Assembly: GCA_007692665.1 (NCBI GenBank)
Contig: REBP01000142.1
Span: forward strand, 1 to 63,530
DNA from: Gemmatimonadales bacterium
Lineage (GTDB): Bacteria; Gemmatimonadota; Gemmatimonadetes; Longimicrobiales; Gaopeijiaceae
DNA: 63,530 nt
Reading direction: 5' to 3'
Shown here one piece after another: positions 17,460 through 26,673 of the stretch. The notes below the pieces were generated by a model that was not told the DNA's origin, searched no databases, and was given only the letters and a program-made list of their open reading frames with translations. The number at the start of each line of letters is the position of its first letter. Within the stretch, counting starts at the first letter, position 1. The translations under genes and the position numbers were made by a program.

Positions 17460-18842
17460 ATGCAGCGCGACACCGCAACCAATCTTCAGGACGGGGAAAA
17501 CTCCGACCTCACCTTCGGCATTCTCGGGCTCGGATACGTCGGACTTCCCCTTGCCGTCGAGGTCGGGAAGGTGGGGATTCCGACCCTGGGCTTCGACGTG
17601 GATGCCGGGGTCGTCGCCGGGGTGAATGCGGGCCGCAGTCACATTGGTGACGTGCCGTCGGAGGAGATCGCCGAGCTTCGTGAGGCCGGCGTGCTCGAGG
17701 CCACCACCGACATGGCTCGGCTCGCGGAATGCGATGCCATCTCGATCTGCGTGCCCACCCCCCTCGGGAAGACGCGGGACCCCGACATCTCCTACATCCT
17801 CAAGGCGGGGGAGTCCATCGCCGCTGCGCTCCGCCCCGGGCAGCTGGTGATCCTCGAATCCACGACCTACCCGGGGACGACACGCGACGTCCTTCTGCCC
17901 CTTTTCGAAGCGAGGGGGCTGGAGGTGGGCAAGGACTTCTTCCTCTGTTTCTCGCCGGAACGGGTGGATCCCGGGAATCTCCAGTGGCAGACGAGGAACA
18001 CGCCCAAGGTGGTGGGGGGCATTACCCCACGCTGCCTGGAGATGGCGGTGTCCGTCTACGAGCGCTTCATCGACACCATGGTTCCGGTGTCGTCGCCGGA
18101 GTCCGCCGAACTCGTGAAGATCCTCGAGAACACCTTCCGTGCGGTGAACATCGGTCTGGTGAACGAGACGGCGCAGATCGCAGATCGGCTGGGCGTGGAT
18201 GTCTGGGAGGTCATCGAGGCGGCGGCGACCAAGCCGTTCGGCTTCATGAAATTCACCCCCGGCCCCGGGCTGGGGGGGCACTGCATTCCGGTAGACCCTC
18301 ATTACCTGTCGTGGAAGATGCGGACGCTGGACTACCGGACCCGGTTCATCGAGCTGGCCAGCGAGGTCAATGCCGAGATGCCGCACTTTGTCGTCGGCAA
18401 GGTGCGGGAGGCGCTGAACGAGGAGCGGAAATCCGTCAACGGCTCCAGGATCCTGGTGCTGGGCGTGGCCTACAAGCCGAACATCAACGACGTTCGCGAA
18501 TCGCCGGCCATCGAGATCCTCAAGGAACTGGAGCTCGACGGCGCCGACGTCGCCTTCCACGACCCGCACGTGCCCACGTTCAGGGAGGAAGGGCGAGTCT
18601 GGGAGGGGGTCGAACTCACGGACGAGGTGGTCCGGGAGGCCGACGCCGTCCTCCTCGTCACGGACCATGCAGAGTTCGATCTGGAACGGATCTTCGACCT
18701 GTCCCAGATCCTGGTGGATTCCCGAAACGCAACGGGGCCCATCGCCGCAGGTCGGGGAGAAGGCTTCCCGCAGCGCTGGATCGTGAAGGGAGGCTCCCGC
18801 GTACCGAACCGGAGACTGGGGTCGGGGACCACTTCGCCCTGA
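17460..18842 (+). CDS. Nucleotide sugar dehydrogenase, WbpA-type
   Basis: 460 residues of the UDP-glucose/GDP-mannose dehydrogenase superfamily, which oxidises a UDP-hexose C6 alcohol to an acid with two NAD+. NAD Rossmann motif FGILGLGYVGLPLA near residue 19; catalytic Cys275 in GPGLGGHCIPVDPHYL; third domain with LGVAYKPNINDVRESP. The GGHCIPVDP form is that of UDP-GlcNAc or UDP-ManNAc 6-dehydrogenases (WbpA/WecC), unlike the YGGSCFPKD of the Ugd at 30774. It stands alone between hemD and moxR. The exact substrate is not certain. Confidence 0.88.
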   Translation: MQRDTATNLQDGENSDLTFGILGLGYVGLPLAVEVGKVGIPTLGFDVDAGVVAGVNAGRSHIGDVPSEEIAELREAGVLEATTDMARLAECDAISICVPTPLGKTRDPDISYILKAGESIAAALRPGQLVILESTTYPGTTRDVLLPLFEARGLEVGKDFFLCFSPERVDPGNLQWQTRNTPKVVGGITPRCLEMAVSVYERFIDTMVPVSSPESAELVKILENTFRAVNIGLVNETAQIADRLGVDVWEVIEAAATKPFGFMKFTPGPGLGGHCIPVDPHYLSWKMRTLDYRTRFIELASEVNAEMPHFVVGKVREALNEERKSVNGSRILVLGVAYKPNINDVRESPAIEILKELELDGADVAFHDPHVPTFREEGRVWEGVELTDEVVREADAVLLVTDHAEFDLERIFDLSQILVDSRNATGPIAAGRGEGFPQRWIVKGGSRVPNRRLGSGTTSP

Positions 18843-18856
18843 GGTGGCGGCTCCAG

Positions 18857-18875
18857 GCCCCGGGCTGACCGGGGC
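18857..18875 (+). terminator. Short GC hairpin after the WbpA-type gene
   Basis: GCCCCGG (18857-18863), loop GCTGA, CCGGGGC (18869-18875), 14 nt after the stop codon. A 7-bp stem without a T-run; weak terminator candidate separating the dehydrogenase from the MoxR cluster. Confidence 0.3.
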
Positions 18876-18919
18876 GGATCCGCTGGCTTCCGGGGGAGCC
18901 TGCCCGTAGGTTGTCCGCC

Positions 18920-19924
18920 ATGACCACCTCCCTTCAGACCCAGAGTCCGGCCCTGGACTTCCAGGCAGCCGTGGCGCTTGCCGCACGCCTCGACGCCGAG
19001 GTCGGACGCGTCATCATCGGGCAGAACCAGGCGCGCCGCGAAATCCTCCTCTGCCTGCTTTCAGGCGGCCATGTCCTGCTTCGCGGAGTCCCCGGGCTGG
19101 CCAAGACCCTGCTGATCCGGACGCTGGCCGACGCCGTGAGCCTGAGATTCGGGCGGATCCAGTTCACGCCGGATCTCATGCCATCGGACATCGTGGGGAC
19201 CGAGGTCATCGAGGAAGATCCCGCCACCGGACGCAGGAGCGTGCGCTTCATTCCCGGTCCGATCTTCGCCAACATCCTCCTGGCCGACGAGATCAATCGC
19301 ACGCCCCCCCGGACCCAGGCGGCCCTCCTCGAGGCCATGCAGGAGTACCAGGTCACGGTCGGGGGGGTGCGTCACGAACTGGAACGGCCCCTCTTCGTGC
19401 TCGCCACGGAAAACCCCATCGAACAGGAAGGGACGCACCCCCTCCCCGAGGCCCAGCTCGATCGGTTCATGATGAACGTGATCATGGAATACCCGAAGCT
19501 GGAGGAGGAGCGCCGCATCCTGGCGGAGACCACCACCGGTGCCCCCTTCACGGTGGACCCGGTGGCCACCGGAGAAGACCTGGAGGCCGCCAGGGCCCTC
19601 GTCCGTGCGCTTCCCGCCGCCAGCAACGTCGTCGACCAGGCCCTTCGCCTGGTCCGTTCCACCCGCCCGGGCGATGCGTCGGCTCCGGAAGAGGCGAGGC
19701 GGTGGATCGAGTGGGGAGCCGGTCCGAGGGCGGGCCAGTCACTGGTCATCGGAGCCAAGGCCCTCGCGCTTCTCGAGGGTCGGAAGGTTCCCACGCCTCA
19801 GGATGTCGACGCGGTGGCCCTTCCCGTACTCCGGCACCGGGTCCTCCTCAACTTCCATGCCCAGGCCGAAGGCGTCACCCCGGACCAGGTCATCGGGCGC
19901 CTCCTGGCTTCGGCCCGGGCGTGA
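18920..19924 (+). CDS. MoxR-family AAA+ ATPase
   Basis: 334 residues. MoxR ATPases act as chaperones, usually with vWA-domain partners encoded next door. Walker A RGVPGLAKT at residues 55-63; Walker B LLADEINR with Asp123-Glu124; sensor segment FVLATENPIEQEGTHPLPEAQLDRF; C-terminal lid with the family's conserved VDAVALPVLRHRV. ATG 18920 was chosen over a TTG 9 nt upstream. The TGA stop overlaps the GTG of the DUF58 gene, so the pair is coupled. Confidence 0.95.
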   Translation: MTTSLQTQSPALDFQAAVALAARLDAEVGRVIIGQNQARREILLCLLSGGHVLLRGVPGLAKTLLIRTLADAVSLRFGRIQFTPDLMPSDIVGTEVIEEDPATGRRSVRFIPGPIFANILLADEINRTPPRTQAALLEAMQEYQVTVGGVRHELERPLFVLATENPIEQEGTHPLPEAQLDRFMMNVIMEYPKLEEERRILAETTTGAPFTVDPVATGEDLEAARALVRALPAASNVVDQALRLVRSTRPGDASAPEEARRWIEWGAGPRAGQSLVIGAKALALLEGRKVPTPQDVDAVALPVLRHRVLLNFHAQAEGVTPDQVIGRLLASARA

Positions 19925-20826
19925 ACCCGGGCGGGCCGTCGGTCCTCTCCGCTCGGGTCGTCGCCTCGCTCGGCGACCTTGAACTCGCCGCCCGGCTGGT
20001 GGTGGAGGGGATGCGGAGCGGAGGGCACCGGAGCCTTCAGCGGGGGTTCGGAACGGAGTTTCTGAAGCATCGTCCGTACCGCCCCGGCGACAGCCTTCGG
20101 TACCTCGACTGGAAGCTCCTGGCGCGGACGGACCGCCTGTACACCCGGCAGTTCAGGGAGACCACGAACCTGACCCTCCTCCTCGTGGTGGACACCAGCG
20201 CATCCATGGGATTTCCCCAGCCTGATGCGGAAGAGGGGGGCCCGACCAGGCTGAGATACGCCGCCGTCCTGGCCGCCTCTCTCGCATGGCTGGCCTCGAG
20301 CCGCGGGGATGCCGTTGGACTGCTCGCCCGCCTCGGGGGCGAGGTGATCCACGTTCCGCCCCGATCGGGACAGACCCATCTCCGCCGCGTCATCGCGTCC
20401 CTGGACGGCCTCGTGGCCGAGGGGAACTGGGCCCCCGTCCAGGCCATCGAGGATGCCGCGTCCAGGCTGAAGCGGCGCGGAATCGTCGTGGTTCTCTCGG
20501 ATTTCTACGACGATGAGGAATCCGTCCGGGGCTCGCTGCGCCGGGTGGCCCGCAGGGGTCACGACGTGTCGATGATCCAGCTCACTTCGGACCCGGAAAT
20601 GGAATTCCGCTTTCGTGGGGAACTGGAATTCGAGGATGCCGAATCCGGGCGGCGGGTGGTGACCAGCGCGGCGGTCGCCGGGGAGCTGGTCCGCAGCCGG
20701 ATCCGGTCCTTCCACGAAAGCCTCCGCGAGGGTGCCCTCCGGGACGGGATCGATCACGTCTGCATCTCGACCTCCGAGCCCCCGGGTCCGGCACTGCGCC
20801 GGCACCTCCTGGCCAGGGGGCGCTGA
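19921..20826 (+). CDS. DUF58 protein with intact vWA MIDAS
   Basis: 301 residues. DUF58 signature RGFGTEFLKHRPYRPGDSLR and YLDWKLLARTDRLYTRQF, followed by a von Willebrand A-like fold with an intact metal-ion site D-T-S-A-S (Asp91, Ser93, Ser95). It is the usual partner of MoxR. The GTG start overlaps the MoxR stop by 4 nt (GTGA). No signal peptide or membrane helix, so it is probably cytoplasmic and recruited to the membrane by the next genes. Ligand unknown. Confidence 0.93.
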   Translation: MNPGGPSVLSARVVASLGDLELAARLVVEGMRSGGHRSLQRGFGTEFLKHRPYRPGDSLRYLDWKLLARTDRLYTRQFRETTNLTLLLVVDTSASMGFPQPDAEEGGPTRLRYAAVLAASLAWLASSRGDAVGLLARLGGEVIHVPPRSGQTHLRRVIASLDGLVAEGNWAPVQAIEDAASRLKRRGIVVVLSDFYDDEESVRGSLRRVARRGHDVSMIQLTSDPEMEFRFRGELEFEDAESGRRVVTSAAVAGELVRSRIRSFHESLREGALRDGIDHVCISTSEPPGPALRRHLLARGR

Positions 20827-20830
20827 TCCC

Positions 20831-22300
20831 ATGACCTGGATGAACCCGTGGGCCTGGATCGGTCTCGGATCGCTGGCCATTCCCGTACTCGTGCACCTGC
20901 TGGCCCGGAATCGGGCCCAGGTCCGGATGGTGGCCACGCTCCGTTTCCTGGAGGCAACACCACCGGCGGCCACCAGCCCGTCGCGGATCCGGGACCCGCT
21001 CCTCCTTCTCCTTCGCCTCCTCATCCTGGCCGTGGCCGTCTCGGCGCTGGCTCGCCCCACGATCTCTGCCAGCCCGGCCGCAGGCCCAGGGGATCCTCCG
21101 CTGACCCGGGTGATCCTCGTCGATGCCGGTTCGGCGATGTCACGACTCGCACCGGACGGGGGGTCTGCCCTGGAGATGGCGCGCCGGCTCGCGCTGGAGG
21201 ACGTCTCGACGCGCGCTCGTGGGGGCGGGGAGGCTGGTTTCGCGGAAGGAGGAGGGCGGGGGCCGGCACGAGCAGGAAGCACCTACCTCCTCGAGGTCCC
21301 GCGAACGGGCGCGCTCGGCGCGGCCGCCTCGGGCGCCGCGTCCTACCTGGCGCGGGTCCCCGGTCGCCGCGAGATCGTGGTCTATTCGGTCCTGGGGGCT
21401 GGAGCCCTCCCGTCGGAGGGCGAAGGGGACCGGCTGAACGGAATCCCGCTCGTGTTTCGGCAGATTGATCTGGCCGCGGCTTCCCCCGACACCGCGACCA
21501 TCCGTCACCCGGCATCCGAAACCCGGATCCCGGTCTTCTCGGCAGGCGGCGGCATCGTGGCCGGGTGGGAAGCGACGGATCCACGACCGGGAATGGCGGA
21601 TTCCCTCCTGGGAGCGGGATCTGCCTTCCTTGCCGCAGAGATCTCGCGGTCCCCCGCGCCGGATCCCGGCTTCCCGCTGACGCTGGTGCTCGGAGCCGGA
21701 GATGTCCCCGAAGCTGCGGTGGCGACCGGATGGATCGGGACCCCGGAGGAGGTGGGGGACCTGGTCCTCGCGCTCGGCCGCGACGCGGCACTCGGGGCCG
21801 CGGCCCGAACTGCGAGCGTGGATGCGGGAACAGGGTCCGACCTGCAGGCACGGGGCACGGGTTCAACCGCGTCGACGATGCTGATTCGCACGGTCACGGG
21901 CGAGCCGGCGGTCCTCGTGGCGCCTGCCCGCGTCGGGGGTGAACCCGGCGTGCTCGTCGCGTCGGCAACCGGACCCGACGCCTTCCTTTCATCCGCCGTC
22001 GTCGGGGCGGTGGGAAGGGGGGCTCGGCGGGAGACCGCCTCCCGCGAACTCGACCCTCGGCTCCATTCCCCCGAGGAGGTCCTGGCCTGGACGGAACGAT
22101 TCGGGGGCGAGGGGGGGATCGCGGCGGGTGCGGCGGGTGCGGCGGGTGCCCGAGGCTCGGGAGGGGCGGGAGGATCGGCACGGGAGGAGGCGCCGGACCC
22201 CGCGGAGGGCACGGGGGAAACCCGGTTCCTCTGGGCCCTGGTCCTCCTCCTCCTCACCGCGGAGTGGCGGCTGCGCCTTCGAACCGGGGGCGTCCGGTGA
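20831..22300 (+). CDS. BatA-like membrane protein with degenerate vWA site
   Basis: 489 residues. The N-terminus is the BatA 'aerotolerance' segment: a first helix (WAWIGLGSLAIPVLVHLLAR), then a second after an RDP motif (LLLLLRLLILAVAVSALARP). A vWA-like domain follows, but the metal site reads D-A-G-S-A (Asp98 onwards) where D-x-S-x-S is expected, so metal binding is doubtful. A Gly/Ala-rich linker (three 9-bp repeats) leads to a final helix FLWALVLLLLTAEW. It begins 4 nt after the DUF58 gene and overlaps the next by 4 nt. Likely a membrane platform for the MoxR-DUF58 pair. Confidence 0.85.
   Translation: MTWMNPWAWIGLGSLAIPVLVHLLARNRAQVRMVATLRFLEATPPAATSPSRIRDPLLLLLRLLILAVAVSALARPTISASPAAGPGDPPLTRVILVDAGSAMSRLAPDGGSALEMARRLALEDVSTRARGGGEAGFAEGGGRGPARAGSTYLLEVPRTGALGAAASGAASYLARVPGRREIVVYSVLGAGALPSEGEGDRLNGIPLVFRQIDLAAASPDTATIRHPASETRIPVFSAGGGIVAGWEATDPRPGMADSLLGAGSAFLAAEISRSPAPDPGFPLTLVLGAGDVPEAAVATGWIGTPEEVGDLVLALGRDAALGAAARTASVDAGTGSDLQARGTGSTASTMLIRTVTGEPAVLVAPARVGGEPGVLVASATGPDAFLSSAVVGAVGRGARRETASRELDPRLHSPEEVLAWTERFGGEGGIAAGAAGAAGARGSGGAGGSAREEAPDPAEGTGETRFLWALVLLLLTAEWRLRLRTGGVR
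22121..22147 (+). repeat. Three tandem copies of a 9-bp unit
   Basis: GCGGCGGGT repeated three times in the BatA-like gene, coding for an Ala-Ala-Gly linker before the last membrane helix. Being a multiple of three, copy changes would alter linker length only. Confidence 0.7.
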
Positions 22301-24696
22301 CCCCGGTGGACCCTCGCCTCCGCGCACCCCTCGGGGTGGTGTCTCGCCGCCTCGTCCTGCTGGCCGCGATGAACGGAGGGCTGGCCGGGCTCCTGGTCGC
22401 GGTCCTGGGACTCGTTGCCTGGATGCTGGCCCACCCCCTGCTTCCCCATGGTTCCGGTCCGGGCGTGTCTCGGGCCGCGGGATGGTTGGGCGTGGGCGCG
22501 GTGGCGGGGATGGCTCTCTCCCTCCACGCCCGGTTCCGGGCCCGCCGTCGCCATGGAGGGTGGCTCCGCGATGCTGCCCGGCAGGTGGAGTCAAGGATTC
22601 CGGAGAGCCGAAACCTGGTGCTGACGGCCGCCGAGTTCTCCGGGGCCCCTCGGCCGCCTGACGCGAAGGTCAGGGAGTCGATCCTGGCCGATGCGGCGGC
22701 CCTTCTGAACGACGGGTCATCCCGGGTCCTGGTGCCGCTGCACACCACCGGAATCTCCCTTGTCGGGACCGTCTCTCTGGCGGTCGGCCTCCTGCTCGCG
22801 GTCTCCGCCATGGGCGACCGTCGCGGCGATCCCTCCGGATTTCCCGCCCCCGGCGGCGGCCCCTTGTCGACGGCCGAGTCAGGCGCGCAGGCGGGACTGG
22901 ACGTCGTGCTCCGGGTCGTGCCCCCGGCCTACTCCGGCGACTCCGTGCAGGTGCACCGGAACCCCCAGCGGGTCGACGCCCTGAAGGGGAGTCGTCTGGA
23001 ACTCCAGGTGCGGCTGCCGGCTCGACCGGGCGGCCGGGCGCGGGGCGCCGACGGCGGCGAGACCGTCGTGCTCGAGACGCTCGACGGGCGCAGGGAACTG
23101 CGATACGAAGGTTCCGGAGAATTCGTGGGCGAGATGATGCTGGAAGTGGACGGCTTCCTGGCGCTCGAGCGCCAGGAGGCGGTTCGCCCGGCCGGAGCCG
23201 ACCCGGCGCCGTCCCCTCGACGCCTCATCGGGCTGGGTGCCCTCGCGGACCCCCCGCCCACCGTCCGCATCTCCGCACCGGGGCAGGACCTCTACCTGCC
23301 CGACGGAAACCGGGTCCTCGATCTCGAGATCGAGGCCACCGACGACCGCGCGCTCCGGACCCTCGAACTCCTCTTCACGAGGGTGAGTGGTTTCGGAGAG
23401 CTCTTCGACTTCAGGGAAGGCACGATCCCCCTCGAGATCACGCGTCACGAGCCGGGCCGGTGGACGGCTCGTGCGCAATGGAATCTCGGGGAACTCGACC
23501 TCGACCGCGGTGATATCGTGGTCTACCGGGCCGTGGCCCACGACCGGCTCCCGGGGGGTGCTCCCGGGGAATCCGACACCTGGACCGTGGAGATCCTGGG
23601 ATCCGAGGCCGCGCCTTCCGGGGGGTTTGCCGGGGAAGACGAAATGACCCGCTATGGCCTGAGCCAGCAGATGGTCATCCTTCTCACGGAACGAGTGCGG
23701 GAGCAGCGCGCCGTGCTGTCTGCGGAACGCCTCGCGGAGGAGGCCTTCCGGCTCGCCGCGGCACAGCGCCGCGTCCGTGCTGAATTCGTGTTCATGCTGG
23801 GGGGCGAGCTCGAGGACGGTCACGACCACGCCGATGCACCCGGGACGGGCGATGCCGGTCGTGCCGAGGACCGTCACGATCACGATCACGACCATGGCCA
23901 CGGCCACGCCGCCGGGGCCGGGGGGGCCGCCGTGGCCGGCGCCGGATTCGACGGCGGCGACGCCCGCACCGCGCAGGAACTCCACGAGGAAGCCCACGCC
24001 CGCGTCGATGCCGACGCCGCGGAAGGGCGACTCGCCCAGGCCGGACGCATCGAGCTTTCGAGGGCGATCCAGGCCATGAGCCAGGCCGTGAACCATCTGA
24101 ACGCCGTGGACCTCGACGCCGCGCTGGCGGCAGAAGCCCGCGCCCTGGAATACCTCCAGCGCGCCTTCTCGAGTTCGCGGTACCTGCTCAGGGCGCTGTC
24201 CGAACGGGAGGAACTGGATCCGGGTCGCCGGCTGAGCGGCGAACGGGGCAGCGCCGTGTCCGCCCGTCGCCCGCAGGTGGCGGACGGCCCCGACCGGGAC
24301 CTCGCCGAGCTTCGGGAGATCCTGGGGCAGGTGATCCGACTGGTCCCCGGGGGCGCGGGCCCCCCTCCCTCCGGACCTCCCTCCGCCCCCGGGGGCCGGG
24401 CCGATGCCGCGGCCTCGCCTCCGGTCCCGGAGGCCTCCCGCCTCGGGGCCCGCCTGCTGGCTGTCGACCCGGCATCCCGGACGCTTCAGCGCCTCTCTGC
24501 GTCGCTTTCCGGTCCTCTACCGCCGGGGCCGGACGGCGCTCCGGGGAGAGAGCTTCTGGACGTCATCACGGAGCTCTCCCGCTACCTTCGCACCCGTCAT
24601 CCTCCGCACCCCGGCACCCCTTCCATCCACGGTCTCAGGCACATGGAAGGCGCCTGGGCAGAAGCGCTCCAGCGCGCCGGTGCGGGGTCGCGGTGA
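22297..24696 (+). CDS. DUF4175-like large membrane protein with His-rich insert
   Basis: 799 residues from GTG 22297, which overlaps the previous stop. Three N-terminal hydrophobic helices (about residues 20-45, 60-80 and 145-165), then a long soluble part with beta-rich repeats (VVPPAYSGDSVQ; a DLEIEATDDRALRTLEL segment) and a C-terminal helical, probably coiled-coil part. An insert at about residues 508-538 is extremely histidine-rich (DRHDHDHDHGHGH). Length and layout resemble DUF4175 proteins, which occur in MoxR clusters; the assignment is from memory of that architecture and is moderate. It overlaps the following gene by GTGA. Confidence 0.65.
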   Translation: MTPVDPRLRAPLGVVSRRLVLLAAMNGGLAGLLVAVLGLVAWMLAHPLLPHGSGPGVSRAAGWLGVGAVAGMALSLHARFRARRRHGGWLRDAARQVESRIPESRNLVLTAAEFSGAPRPPDAKVRESILADAAALLNDGSSRVLVPLHTTGISLVGTVSLAVGLLLAVSAMGDRRGDPSGFPAPGGGPLSTAESGAQAGLDVVLRVVPPAYSGDSVQVHRNPQRVDALKGSRLELQVRLPARPGGRARGADGGETVVLETLDGRRELRYEGSGEFVGEMMLEVDGFLALERQEAVRPAGADPAPSPRRLIGLGALADPPPTVRISAPGQDLYLPDGNRVLDLEIEATDDRALRTLELLFTRVSGFGELFDFREGTIPLEITRHEPGRWTARAQWNLGELDLDRGDIVVYRAVAHDRLPGGAPGESDTWTVEILGSEAAPSGGFAGEDEMTRYGLSQQMVILLTERVREQRAVLSAERLAEEAFRLAAAQRRVRAEFVFMLGGELEDGHDHADAPGTGDAGRAEDRHDHDHDHGHGHAAGAGGAAVAGAGFDGGDARTAQELHEEAHARVDADAAEGRLAQAGRIELSRAIQAMSQAVNHLNAVDLDAALAAEARALEYLQRAFSSSRYLLRALSEREELDPGRRLSGERGSAVSARRPQVADGPDRDLAELREILGQVIRLVPGGAGPPPSGPPSAPGGRADAAASPPVPEASRLGARLLAVDPASRTLQRLSASLSGPLPPGPDGAPGRELLDVITELSRYLRTRHPPHPGTPSIHGLRHMEGAWAEALQRAGAGSR

Positions 24697-26576
24697 CGTT
24701 CGCACCGGCCCTTCCCCGTCTCCTCCGGACCCTTGCCGTCGCCATCGTGGTTCTGGCCCTCCTGGACCCGGCGCTTCCCTCCGGACGCCACGCAGACCGG
24801 GTTGTCGCCGTGGTCGCCGCAGGCGAGTCCCCGGGCGTGTCCGGGGCCGGCGCCTCCTGGCCCGATCAGGTTGCAGACCGACTTGCCGGCAGGTTCACGG
24901 TCGTCCGGGGGCCCTACCCCGGCGCCAGCGCGACCGTCCTGGCCGGAGATCACCTGCCGGCGGCCCTGTCGGAGGGGTCGCTCTTCCTGCCCCCCCCCGT
25001 TTTCGTCGCCCACCCCGCCGCCGCCGGGGCCCCGGCACGCCCTCGCCTGGTGCACCTGGAGGCCCCCCGCCGGGTTTCGCCCGAGTCGGCGATCCCCGTG
25101 CGGGCCTGGATCGCGCCGGGGGGCGAACCGGGGACCTCGCTTCGCGCCGCCCTCCGCGTGGACGGTGTGGTGGTGTCCGACACGGTCCTGCGGCGCCCGG
25201 AAGGGGGGACGGCTCCGGTGATGGTTCGGTTCGAGATCGTGCCGACACGGAGCGGACCCCTCCCGCTTCGCGTGGAGATCCATCCCGCGGGGGTCGGCGA
25301 CGACACGGTGCCCTGGAGCGCGGCCGATGTGCTCGTCCACGTGTCTCCCCGCCCGTGGGAAGTTCTCTTCTTCGAGGGTCGCCCCTCCTGGTTGTCGACC
25401 TTCGTGCGCCGGGCTCTCGAGCCCGATGCGCGCTTCGCCGTCACGAGCCGAACGGTGACGTCGCCTGGCCTCGCCACGCAGTTCGGCGCCCCTCCGGCCT
25501 CCCTCGCCTCCCCCCGGGCCCTGGACGGCTTCGACGCCGTGGTGGTGGGGGCCCCGGAGCTCCTTTCGGGGAATGACGTGGCCGCGCTCCAGCTGTTCAT
25601 GGAGATGCGTGGAGGATCGGTCCTCCTCCTTCCCGATCGAGAGGCGTCCGGGCCCCACGACCGCCTGACCGGCGTCACGGCCTGGACCCGCGGGGGCGCC
25701 GCCGATCCGGTGCGCCTGACCCCGGCCGCCGAGGCGGGGGTGGAACGGCCTGCCCTGGAGGCCCGCTCGATGATCTGGCCGGACCCGCTTCCACCGGGGG
25801 CCCAGGTCGTCGCGGCGACGCCGTCCGGGGACCCCGTCATCTGGAGGCGCCCGGTGGGGAAGGGACAACTCGTCGTGAGCGGGGCGCTGGACAGCTGGCA
25901 GTTCCGCGACCCCGAGACCACGACGTTCGAACCCGCCTGGCGCGAACTCGTGGGCGAAGCCGCCGACCTGGCCCCCGGTCCCCTCGCGGTCGAGTGGATC
26001 GGTACCCACGCGGGGGGCGGCGGGGGGTTCGGTGCCGCGTCGGGTGTGGTCGCCCCCGGGGCGCTCCTGCGGTTCGGTGTGACGCTGAGGGAGACTCCGG
26101 CGCCCGGAGCCCGGGTGTGGGCCCGTGCCGACCTGGGTCCGTCGGGGAAAGAGGTGGAGGTCGACCGCCTGATCCCGCTCTGGCCCGTCGAGGTGCCCGG
26201 TCGATTCGAGGGCCGGTTCCACGCTCCCGCCGCCTCCGGCCCCCACCTCCTCGAAATCCGTGTCGAGGGTGGGGACCCGTGGGGAGACGGAACGGCATGG
26301 CGTCATGCCGCCACGCTGCCCCTGGTGGTGCTTGCCGATGCGGCGAGCCCTCCTCCCGACGACCCTGCCCTCATGGAGGCGTGGGCCGCCTCGAGGGGTG
26401 GCACCCTTCGCGCCAGCGACGAGCTCGCCGCACTCGAGGCGGAGATCCTGCGAGCCGTCGGGGCCGAAGGGCCGTCCGACCCGTGGCATCCCATGAGGTC
26501 CCCGTGGTGGATCCTCCCCCTGGCACTCCTCCTGGGCGGGGAGTGGGCCTCCAGACGCCGGCGGGGACTGTCCTGA
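24693..26576 (+). CDS. BatA/GATase-like membrane protein
   Basis: 627 residues with one N-terminal helix (LAVAIVVLALLDPALPS) and a C-terminal helix near WWILPLALLLGGEW. Between them are beta-rich segments and a flavodoxin-like region starting WEVLFFEGRPSWLSTFVRRAL and continuing FDAVVVGAPELLSGNDVAAL, as in class I glutamine-amidotransferase-like domains of MoxR-cluster membrane proteins. No catalytic Cys nucleophile elbow is evident, so the domain is probably not an amidotransferase. Last gene of the overlapping five-gene cluster that starts with moxR. Biochemical role unknown. Confidence 0.65.
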   Translation: MTFAPALPRLLRTLAVAIVVLALLDPALPSGRHADRVVAVVAAGESPGVSGAGASWPDQVADRLAGRFTVVRGPYPGASATVLAGDHLPAALSEGSLFLPPPVFVAHPAAAGAPARPRLVHLEAPRRVSPESAIPVRAWIAPGGEPGTSLRAALRVDGVVVSDTVLRRPEGGTAPVMVRFEIVPTRSGPLPLRVEIHPAGVGDDTVPWSAADVLVHVSPRPWEVLFFEGRPSWLSTFVRRALEPDARFAVTSRTVTSPGLATQFGAPPASLASPRALDGFDAVVVGAPELLSGNDVAALQLFMEMRGGSVLLLPDREASGPHDRLTGVTAWTRGGAADPVRLTPAAEAGVERPALEARSMIWPDPLPPGAQVVAATPSGDPVIWRRPVGKGQLVVSGALDSWQFRDPETTTFEPAWRELVGEAADLAPGPLAVEWIGTHAGGGGGFGAASGVVAPGALLRFGVTLRETPAPGARVWARADLGPSGKEVEVDRLIPLWPVEVPGRFEGRFHAPAASGPHLLEIRVEGGDPWGDGTAWRHAATLPLVVLADAASPPPDDPALMEAWAASRGGTLRASDELAALEAEILRAVGAEGPSDPWHPMRSPWWILPLALLLGGEWASRRRRGLS

Positions 26577-26590
26577 GGGCGGGCCGAGGC

Positions 26591-26620
26591 TTGACGATGG
26601 ACCTCCCCCGGGCGTACGAT
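26591..26620 (+). promoter_or_regulatory. Candidate sigma-70 promoter for tldE-tldD
   Basis: TTGACG (26591-26596, 5/6) and TACGAT (26615-26620, 4/6) with 18-nt spacing, placed in the 97-nt gap between the five-gene MoxR cluster and tldE. Predicted start about 26627, leaving a leader of about 47 nt. Confidence 0.5.
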
Positions 26621-26673
26621 GCCCGGTTCATCCACCCATCCAGCACGGCCCCCTCCGCCCAGACCCCGGATTC

